Of a stretch of DNA of 53,387 nt, positions 48,344-53,387 are shown in pieces. Under the pieces are notes generated by a model, which saw only the letters and a list, made by a program, of their open reading frames with translations, was not told where the DNA came from and ran no database searches. Made by a program: the position numbers and the translations under genes. The stretch comes from a virus: the IMG/VR virus record IMGVR_UViG_3300044971_002285, positions 1 to 53,387 of that record; one strand, given 5' to 3'. Numbering within the stretch: the stretch's first letter is position 1; every line of letters begins with the position of its first letter.

Positions 48344-48692
48344 GAGATGTAATGGTTACTAGGAACTGCTCTTTGGGGAGCGACGCGTCGAAGCGGGTTT
48401 CTTGCGAGAGATAATACTTTGGAGTGTCGTCAGGGACGTAGCCATAATTTCGTAGATAATCAGCAAGGAATTTACTACAACATATAGCATTATCAACATC
48501 ATAGCGACAATTGTAGCGCACAGCAATAGAAAATCGTTCCAGATGAAATTTGCCAAACGGCGCAAGCGCTGCTGAAATGTATTTCCAATAGACTTCCTTA
48601 TGTTTTTTACGGACCATAAAGTGGCGACCCGCATAGTATACGTTAAGGCTGGGCGGTTTTGGTAGAATGATTTGAATGTTTTCATAGTTCAC
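48231..48692 (-). CDS. RusA-family Holliday junction resolvase
   Basis: 153 aa, GTG start at 48692. Matches RusA-type endodeoxyribonucleases: the N-terminal IQIILPKPPSLNVYYAG, a Lys/Tyr-rich helix, RYDVDNAICCSKFLADYL (Asp65 and Asp67), and GYVPDDTPKYY (Asp88 and Asp89). The acidic cluster binds Mg2+. The C-terminal basic tail after residue 116 is outside the usual fold and overlaps the 75-aa gene in another frame. Resolves branched DNA before packaging. No in-frame ATG gives the complete fold, so GTG is the likely start. Confidence 0.85.
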   Translation of the reverse strand: MNYENIQIILPKPPSLNVYYAGRHFMVRKKHKEVYWKYISAALAPFGKFHLERFSIAVRYNCRYDVDNAICCSKFLADYLRNYGYVPDDTPKYYLSQETRFDASLPKEQFLVTITSHGQKGTEQDLLHGDIEDSKRSNTPVRKPARRSRKSKD

Positions 48693-48697
48693 TGGTA

Positions 48698-50482
48698 CTA
48701 AGTTAGGTCAATGCTCCCTGAATTCAAGTGCATTGGCCTAAAAGTTTTCTTGCCGAACATCGGGTTCATTCCAGTGCGCGTGTAGTTAAGCTCAAAAAGA
48801 ACGGGCTGGTCATAGGGCGTATTGCCACCTCCTGTTTCGGTGTTCCGCACTTTCCTTACGTGTATCTCCGTTCTGAATCGGATGTCTGGTTCAGGGTGCT
48901 GGACCTTCCTGTGAAATGTGAGTACAGAGTCAGCACGGTTGACCCACTTGCCCCCACCTTCGGTGTCCTCCGCCATCGGGGCCACTGGTAGTCCATCGGG
49001 GCCCTTACGGCGAATGGCATCGGTGATAGCGTGAGCGTTTACCCAAAGGGCAATGTCGTTCTGCGTTGTAAAGGTTAAAAACTCGGATGCCGCCTCATAG
49101 TGGTACTCGTGGGAGGTGATGCCTTGATTGTTCTTACCCATCGTAATCTTCAAGCTGTTGTAGGGGTCAATAAGATATCCATCGTACCGCTCTTGACGTA
49201 CTAGCTTCTCTGCAAAAATGAGCAGGTCGGAGTAGCTGTATACCTGCGCGTTGCTTATGACGGTAAAGTGCTTGTTAACCCACTTAAATGCTACCGTGCG
49301 CTCATCGTAATTCATCATGTCAATGGGCTTGTCAAGTAAGAACTCCATAAGACGCATCTTAAAGGATGCTGTCTTGTTCTCGCTAGAGTAGACCACCCAT
49401 CTCCATCCATGCTGAACCGCTGATGCCACCATCAGGAACTGCGCCATGGTGGTCTTACCTACGTTGCTGTGTCCGTTGATAATGGTGAGCTCCCTTTTTA
49501 ACAGAAAATACTGGTCTAGTATCTCAAACCCGGTGCTAAGTCCTCTTATTATATCTCCCTTGGCGAATTTCTCAATCCAGTTGTAGTCGGTGTCGTCTGA
49601 AGATATAAACGACATATCTCCATCGTTGATTTGCATCTCTCGGCGTATCCGTGCCTCGTCCTCTATGACATCGCGGATGGGAATCTTTTTGCCCTCGGCA
49701 ATGCCGTCCTTAATTGTAGTCTTGGCAAGAGATATGTTTTCGACGTTGCTCTTCTTTTCTATCTCTCTGAGCAGCACCCTCTCTGCCTCATCCTCTTCCA
49801 TCCTACCTGCCGCGACGTAGCCGCCACAAAGAATGGCGGCACGGAGCAATACTGCGTGCTTCTCGCCATCCTGGGCTCGGCGCACCATCCTAGCAACAAC
49901 GCTAAGCTTCTCGTAGTCGGTGTGGAGTTCCTGCATGTGGGCTACCTGATGTTCCTGCTGCTCCTTTAGCATGCCCCCAAACACCTTACTATTGTCGTTA
50001 CGCACTAGCTCGGGGTCGTAACTCTCAAAACACGCCCTAGATTCGTTTATTCCGGATGGGTCAGCCTCTAGGCCATAGGTGCTCTCATAGTACGTCTGAA
50101 GGGCTCTAAAATGCTCTCTGTGCCTCTCGGGGTTGCTTATCTTAACAAGAGCCTTGAGTCCTTGTCCCGATGGAGATATCCAGCATGCGTAGACGTACTC
50201 ATCTGTAGAAAGCAGGGCCTTTGAGGCCTCTGCGCTTACGTGGTCAAAGTCAAGGACTATGAGCCCGCTATGAGCCTCTAGCGCATCATCCTTTCGGACG
50301 GAGAAGGTGCCAGAGAACAATGCAACGGGGAGGGACTTCTTTAGCTCCGCATTGCCTGCCCTGATGGCAAGGACGTTCTCGGCGCTCCTGCCCGATACGA
50401 TTCTATCCAATGCCGCCACTACGTCTATGAAGTGCGGTTTGTCCGTCTTGGTGACGGACTCAAACATAGTTATGGTAGTCAT
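48698..50482 (-). CDS. Primase-helicase: VirE N-terminal/BT4734-like primase domain plus DnaB-type helicase, 594 aa
   Basis: Residues about 25-165 follow the VirE N-terminal/BT4734-like domain, common in Bacteroidetes mobile-element and phage primases (SGLIVLDFDHVSAEASKALL; CWISPSGQGLKALVKI; HFRALQTYYESTYGLEADPS). Residues 310-570 are a RecA-like DnaB/Gp4-type helicase: Walker A GHSNVGKTT (337-345), Walker B DGYLIDPYNS (434-443), and KWVNRADSVLTFHRKV later. It would prime and unwind DNA at the phage fork. It overlaps the 3' end of the 102-aa gene by 4 nt. The zinc-binding type of primase is absent. Confidence 0.85.
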   Translation of the reverse strand: MTTITMFESVTKTDKPHFIDVVAALDRIVSGRSAENVLAIRAGNAELKKSLPVALFSGTFSVRKDDALEAHSGLIVLDFDHVSAEASKALLSTDEYVYACWISPSGQGLKALVKISNPERHREHFRALQTYYESTYGLEADPSGINESRACFESYDPELVRNDNSKVFGGMLKEQQEHQVAHMQELHTDYEKLSVVARMVRRAQDGEKHAVLLRAAILCGGYVAAGRMEEDEAERVLLREIEKKSNVENISLAKTTIKDGIAEGKKIPIRDVIEDEARIRREMQINDGDMSFISSDDTDYNWIEKFAKGDIIRGLSTGFEILDQYFLLKRELTIINGHSNVGKTTMAQFLMVASAVQHGWRWVVYSSENKTASFKMRLMEFLLDKPIDMMNYDERTVAFKWVNKHFTVISNAQVYSYSDLLIFAEKLVRQERYDGYLIDPYNSLKITMGKNNQGITSHEYHYEAASEFLTFTTQNDIALWVNAHAITDAIRRKGPDGLPVAPMAEDTEGGGKWVNRADSVLTFHRKVQHPEPDIRFRTEIHVRKVRNTETGGGNTPYDQPVLFELNYTRTGMNPMFGKKTFRPMHLNSGSIDLT

Positions 50483-50787
50483 TGGAAATTCTGTTCGTAA
50501 TCTTTTTCTAAATAGGCAAACGACCTGGATATTGGCTTGCTGCTGTATAATTTAATTACCCTAAAGTTGTGCACCTTCCTATTACCAAAAAGCGCCATCT
50601 GCAAGGAGTTCATTGTTTCTGGGAACCTGTTTATGTCAAGAGTGTTTTTTGCCCTTGACACAAACTTGATGGGCATCTCTTCAGTGCCCTTAGTGTTTGA
50701 CACTAGCTTCTTTCCAAGTTTGGTGTGCCAAAATACCTGTGCCGCGTGTAGGTAAATCATTTGGCCTTCGTTATTTTCTTCGCTCAT
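50479..50787 (-). CDS. Hypothetical protein, 102 aa
   Basis: ATG 50787 chosen over 50811: it keeps a 17-nt overlap with the sulfotransferase end and starts MSEENNEGQMIYLHAAQVFW. Basic C-terminal half (FRVIKLYSSKPISRSFAYLE). Not recognised; located directly upstream of the primase-helicase and overlapping it by 4 nt, so possibly a replication accessory. Confidence 0.6.
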   Translation of the reverse strand: MSEENNEGQMIYLHAAQVFWHTKLGKKLVSNTKGTEEMPIKFVSRAKNTLDINRFPETMNSLQMALFGNRKVHNFRVIKLYSSKPISRSFAYLEKDYEQNFQ

Positions 50788-51424
50788 AGCCGAACCTTTC
50801 AAAGTCATCATGGTATATGGCGGTAATCAAGCGAACTGCATCTTGACTAAGTTCTAGTCTTTCTGAATAGCTTTTGTTTTTTTCTTCTAATTTTTTAGGC
50901 AACTCAAGACCAATGGTTTTTGCTACAATTCCTAAGTCTTGTTCAAATGTCTCTAGTCTTCCAATAAAATCTATATCATCTGAAATCCAAGCCGATTGGC
51001 TTGTCATCACATCGTACTTACCGCCTACAAAATCTCCATGATACCAAAACTGAATCATTGAGACCAAAGCAAGCGCCTTCGGTGCATCGACTATGTTATC
51101 ACAAAGCTCTGGAAGTGAATGTCTTTCATTAAGGATTTCATGAACACCAAAAACTTCATCTAATGTAAAATTCTTGTGGTCCGAGTAATTGCTTAAAAAC
51201 CAAGTATATGGGTCTCTAACAAATGCAAACTTAAAATAATTTTTCCAACGATATTCTCCAGAAATTTCCCTTAACGCTTTGTGTCCCTGGTGTCCATAGG
51301 GAGGGTGCTCATTGTCTGATGATATACATTTTGGGTCGGCATCAATAAACATCTGTTCAATCGTAGTGCTCCCAGTCTTAGGGATGCGAATGAAGATGCA
51401 CTTGTATTTATCTGATATTATCAT
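50771..51424 (-). CDS. PAPS-dependent sulfotransferase, 217 aa
   Basis: Sulfotransferase fold: 5'-phosphosulfate loop IRIPKTGSTTIEQMF (PKTGST at 15-20), and the 3'-phosphate-binding segment FAFVRDPYTWFLSNY (RDPYTW at 70-75). Carbohydrate sulfotransferases of the heparan/chondroitin type show this set. It would transfer sulfate from PAPS to a glycan or other hydroxyl. It lies between replication genes, overlapping both neighbours. The acceptor might be virion sugar, in keeping with the glycosyltransferase genes; that is inference. A/T-rich codon use compared with the primase-helicase suggests recent acquisition. Confidence 0.8.
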   Translation of the reverse strand: MIISDKYKCIFIRIPKTGSTTIEQMFIDADPKCISSDNEHPPYGHQGHKALREISGEYRWKNYFKFAFVRDPYTWFLSNYSDHKNFTLDEVFGVHEILNERHSLPELCDNIVDAPKALALVSMIQFWYHGDFVGGKYDVMTSQSAWISDDIDFIGRLETFEQDLGIVAKTIGLELPKKLEEKNKSYSERLELSQDAVRLITAIYHDDFERFGYERRK

Positions 51425-51915
51425 AAGGCTTTAGCGAGTACAAGTTCCTCATCGGTGATTGGGTTATAAAACTCGTACTCTTGTATTGCCTCCCGCAAGG
51501 ACGTCGCTTTGACAACTGGCGCTATGTACTCGTCCGTGGCTGGGCAGTAGTATGTCAGCATATAGTCGCGGTATATGAGCTTGCTAAGCATCTCATCAGT
51601 TAAAATCCTTATCTCCGAGATTGCATCCATATATTTTTTGGTATAATCTAAATCATAGGGCGCTCCCTTTGGCGATAGAGATGTTGCCACCCTGTGCTTT
51701 GACACGCTGTGAATGGTGCTACAATGGTCCCTATTAAATAGTTCTCCCAACTCGTTAAGGGTCATGGGCGTATTCTCTCGAAGGTATCCCCATATCATCC
51801 TGCGTGTCTCTACGATACGACGCTCTCTACTTCGGGTATATAAATCCAATAGGTTCGTGCTGTTGACCTTGCAAAACACAGCACAAATAGTGTTAACCGA
51901 TAAATCTTTTTTCAT
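51421..51915 (-). CDS. DnaA domain IV-like DNA-binding protein, 164 aa
   Basis: Residues about 25-75 resemble the DNA-binding domain of DnaA: RSRERRIVETRRMIWGYLRE, then TLNELGELFNRDHCSTIHSV, the equivalent of the DnaA signature with RDH. There is no AAA+ ATPase part. The C-terminal half (ISEIRILTDEMLSKLIYRDY and further) is unrecognised. It may bind an origin or DnaA boxes to help start phage replication, or act as a regulator. Overlaps both neighbours by 4 nt. Confidence 0.75.
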   Translation of the reverse strand: MKKDLSVNTICAVFCKVNSTNLLDLYTRSRERRIVETRRMIWGYLRENTPMTLNELGELFNRDHCSTIHSVSKHRVATSLSPKGAPYDLDYTKKYMDAISEIRILTDEMLSKLIYRDYMLTYYCPATDEYIAPVVKATSLREAIQEYEFYNPITDEELVLAKAL

Positions 51916-52469
51916 AATTTTATATTTATTGCATACAGGTCGTCTCTCTCTTGATACACTAAATAATGGCGGTCTTCTAAAAACTTAACTGCCAACTCTT
52001 TATTGGCGCCTAAGTGTTTTGTTTCAGCCTTAATTATTTGAGGACGAAGTGCCCCCTCATAATTTACCATTTGTAGGATGGCCCAATCGTGTCCCTCTGT
52101 ATCAATCTTCAGAAAATCAATTCTCTTAACTTGACATTCAAGCATCAGCGCATCGTAGGTAGTTGTTAAAACATCAACGGCCTCAACAAGGTTTTTATTC
52201 GAGCCTATTACATATTCTTCAAAGCAACTCATACCGCTAAAGTCCCTGTCGTTTTTGCATATATCGTCTTTGTAGACAAACATAGCTCGTGTAGAGTTTG
52301 TCGTGTCAATGGCCTTGTTGACGTATTGAACCCCGGGCATTCGCTCAATATCGTTTAGATATTTTGCAATGGGCTCCACAATTATGCCTTCCCATCCATG
52401 GCCAGCAAGATGGTTCAGGGTGCCAAAGTTGCAGCTCCCTATCTCGATAAAAAATTTAGTATCTCTCAT
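51912..52469 (-). CDS. FkbM-family methyltransferase, 185 aa
   Basis: SAM-binding motif I FIEIGSCNFGTLNHL (7-21), GWEGIIVEPIAKYLNDI for motif II, VDVLTTTYDALM, and IDFLKIDTEGHDWAIL with the conserved D-T-E-G-H of FkbM proteins. FkbM methyltransferases commonly methylate sugar hydroxyls in glycans and antibiotics. In this operon, beside a sulfotransferase and near a glycosyltransferase, glycan O-methylation is a reasonable guess. Overlaps the GGCT-like gene by 14 nt and the next gene by 4 nt. Confidence 0.8.
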   Translation of the reverse strand: MRDTKFFIEIGSCNFGTLNHLAGHGWEGIIVEPIAKYLNDIERMPGVQYVNKAIDTTNSTRAMFVYKDDICKNDRDFSGMSCFEEYVIGSNKNLVEAVDVLTTTYDALMLECQVKRIDFLKIDTEGHDWAILQMVNYEGALRPQIIKAETKHLGANKELAVKFLEDRHYLVYQERDDLYAINIKL

Positions 52470-52842
52470 AATAAGTTAGATTGTCATATTCATTTGGCCC
52501 AAAGTATACCCAAGCCTTAATTGCAGTATCTATTTCCTCCATAACAATAGGAATCTCTCTTCTGCAATACCACTCTGGATGTCCCTCGAGAATGTCTAGG
52601 CGGCGTAGTACCTTCTTGTTTACCAAGTAGACCTCTACCTCTACGTTGTGGCCTTTGTTTAGCTTGTAAAGCAAAAACGGAAGGCCTCCTTGACGTATTA
52701 TCAAAGGATACCTGTCTGCGGTCTTTCCCTTGCCCATAAGGGTAGCGTCTTCAAGAATAAAATTATTGCCATATCCTCCCTTTAGCGTGCCATAGACGGC
52801 AACAGCTATATCGTTGTCTAAAACATCAGACTGCCTCTGCAT
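52456..52842 (-). CDS. Gamma-glutamylcyclotransferase-like (GGCT/AIG2 fold) protein, 128 aa
   Basis: Start at ATG 52842; further ATGs upstream at 52908 and 52920 would extend it into a 54-aa gene in another frame. The GGCT signature VYGTLKGGYGN (residues 16-26), YPLIIRQGGLPFLLY, and VLRRLDILEGHPEWYCRREI with Glu86 in the position of the catalytic acid. The family forms 5-oxoproline from gamma-glutamyl amines or amino acids. Phage copies are common, with unclear role. Confidence 0.75.
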   Translation of the reverse strand: MQRQSDVLDNDIAVAVYGTLKGGYGNNFILEDATLMGKGKTADRYPLIIRQGGLPFLLYKLNKGHNVEVEVYLVNKKVLRRLDILEGHPEWYCRREIPIVMEEIDTAIKAWVYFGPNEYDNLTYYERY

Positions 52843-52982
52843 ACTAAAAGATTTAGGTAGTGCTCCAGATATTCCTTTCTTCCGCTCATTATTGGTGTTC
52901 CGTTCCATGTTAGTTTCCATTCATTTTTAATTTCATTATAGTCTATCTTATACATCCTGTAAAAATCACTCCTTCTCTTCAT
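52818..52982 (-). CDS. Small basic protein, 54 aa
   Basis: ATG 52982 overlaps the TGA of the upstream 53-aa gene (ATGA). TAG at 52818-52820, overlapping the GGCT start by 25 nt. Product begins MKRRSDFYRMYKIDYNEI and has WKLTWNGTPIMSGRKEYLEH. The middle resembles small phage proteins that start 'NGTPIMSGRKEYLE', but I cannot name the family. Gene packing supports it. Confidence 0.5.
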   Translation of the reverse strand: MKRRSDFYRMYKIDYNEIKNEWKLTWNGTPIMSGRKEYLEHYLNLLVCRGSLMF

Positions 52983-53140
52983 AACCTATATTCTCTCCAG
53001 TTTTTCGGACTATTTTTCCAGCGTATATACATCTTCGCGGCAACGGCAAGCCGCTGCGGCCTAAACTTATACTTACTCTTTATCTGAGCCATTGCAATCC
53101 TTATGAATTGTTCCCTCTCCTTGTCATCTGTTTCACTCAT
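52979..53140 (-). CDS. Small basic helical protein, 53 aa
   Basis: ATG 53140 overlaps the stop of the upstream gene by 4 nt; TGA 52979-52981 overlaps the next ATG by 4 nt. Basic helical product with MAQIKSKYKFRPQRLAVAAK and a C-terminal RWKNSPKNWREYRL. Not recognised. The double ATGA junction is the main evidence. Confidence 0.6.
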   Translation of the reverse strand: MSETDDKEREQFIRIAMAQIKSKYKFRPQRLAVAAKMYIRWKNSPKNWREYRL

Positions 53141-53387
53141 AGTAGGTCTTTTGATTTAATTAAAACTCCCAACGAGGTGTTGTTGTCGCCTCCTGGCACT
53201 CCTATGCGGCCGTATTTTGTCTTGCATAAGCGCTTCAACCTTGCTGTTGAAATAATTATTAAGTACAAAATGTCTTCTTCCTCCATTGCCACCTCGTTTT
53301 CTTTGTGACGGCATCCCCTTTCGGATGCCGCAATCAAGACCCAATAGTCAGCCTCCGTATTGGCTATGCCCGACGGCTTATTTCTTG
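53137..53387 (-). CDS. C-terminal part of a possible PD-(D/E)XK-type phage nuclease (start outside window)
   Basis: The frame is open from the right edge to TGA at 53137-53139 (83 codons visible). It contains NKPSGIANTEADYWVLIA near the edge, a pattern I associate with phage endonucleases of a PD-(D/E)XK-like type, followed by ILYLIIISTARLKRLCKTKY and GVPGGDNNTSLGVLIKSKDL. The catalytic core would be in the missing N-terminal part, so the function is tentative. Its stop overlaps the 53-aa gene start (ATGA). Confidence 0.55.
   Translation of the reverse strand, partial: RNKPSGIANTEADYWVLIAASERGCRHKENEVAMEEEDILYLIIISTARLKRLCKTKYGRIGVPGGDNNTSLGVLIKSKDLL

Noticed and set aside
48359-48685. Minus-strand 108-codon frame starting MKTFKSFYQ
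   Set aside because: It lies in another frame within the RusA gene, which has clear catalytic residues; the frame has no recognisable feature.

Overview
The window looks like most of the genome of a lytic, podovirus-type tailed phage that infects a Bacteroidetes bacterium, probably aquatic. The virion module is readable in order: terminase large subunit, portal, scaffold, major capsid protein, two connector or ring proteins, a P22-gp10/crAss-muzzle-like protein, then large internal virion proteins. I see no tape-measure, tail-tube or sheath gene. The host guess rests on repeated TAnnTTTG boxes (the Bacteroidetes -7 promoter element) placed just before gene starts, and on protein families typical of Bacteroidetes and crAss-like phages. 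Both ends of the window cut through genes. No integrase, tRNA or CRISPR array was found.

Layout. (1) 1-5660, minus strand: small, mostly unrecognised genes often joined by 4-nt overlaps, an HNH endonuclease, a conserved phage protein, and a GH19-type endolysin with a small basic partner. (2) 5742-8976: Met/Gly/Lys-rich small proteins, a secreted protein, a SAM methyltransferase, and a minus-strand winged-helix regulator that meets the next operon in overlapping divergent promoters. (3) 9006-16076: a fibre-like structural protein, a GroES-like co-chaperonin, terminase and portal. (4) 16098-26480: a BppU-like small protein, a 2139-residue collagen-like protein, and three modification genes. (5) 26499-45329: two conserved basic proteins, scaffold, major capsid protein, connectors, muzzle/stabilisation protein and ejection-type proteins. 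(6) 45374-47181: lysis-type membrane proteins (holin candidate, spanin-like proteins). (7) 47173-53387, minus strand: replication and modification genes, namely RusA-type resolvase, VirE/BT4734-type primase plus DnaB-type helicase, a DnaA domain-IV-like protein, a GT4 glycosyltransferase, a sulfotransferase, an FkbM methyltransferase, a GGCT-like enzyme, and the C-terminal end of a possible nuclease at the edge.

The main result is region 4. The collagen-like protein has about 690 Gly-X-Y triplets, and essentially every lysine sits at Y, directly before Gly. This is the X-Lys-Gly site used by collagen lysyl hydroxylases. Immediately downstream, on overlapping genes, lie a DUF6445-like 2-oxoglutarate oxygenase, a three-part enzyme (GT4-like, then GT25 as in collagen galactosyltransferases, then a PLOD-like lysyl hydroxylase domain with its H-x-D...H...R centre), and a PKHD-type 2-oxoglutarate oxygenase. 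I read this as a phage-encoded collagen fibre together with its own hydroxylation and glycosylation machinery, an analogue of animal collagen maturation and of the mimivirus L230 type of enzyme, here in a tailed bacteriophage. This function is inferred from sequence patterns and gene order.

Regulation: at least fifteen TAnnTTTG boxes precede operons. Four start codons lie exactly 12 nt after the first T of the box, which would give leaderless or nearly leaderless mRNAs. Rho-independent terminators close several operons, and three of them share the same CCAAAA loop.
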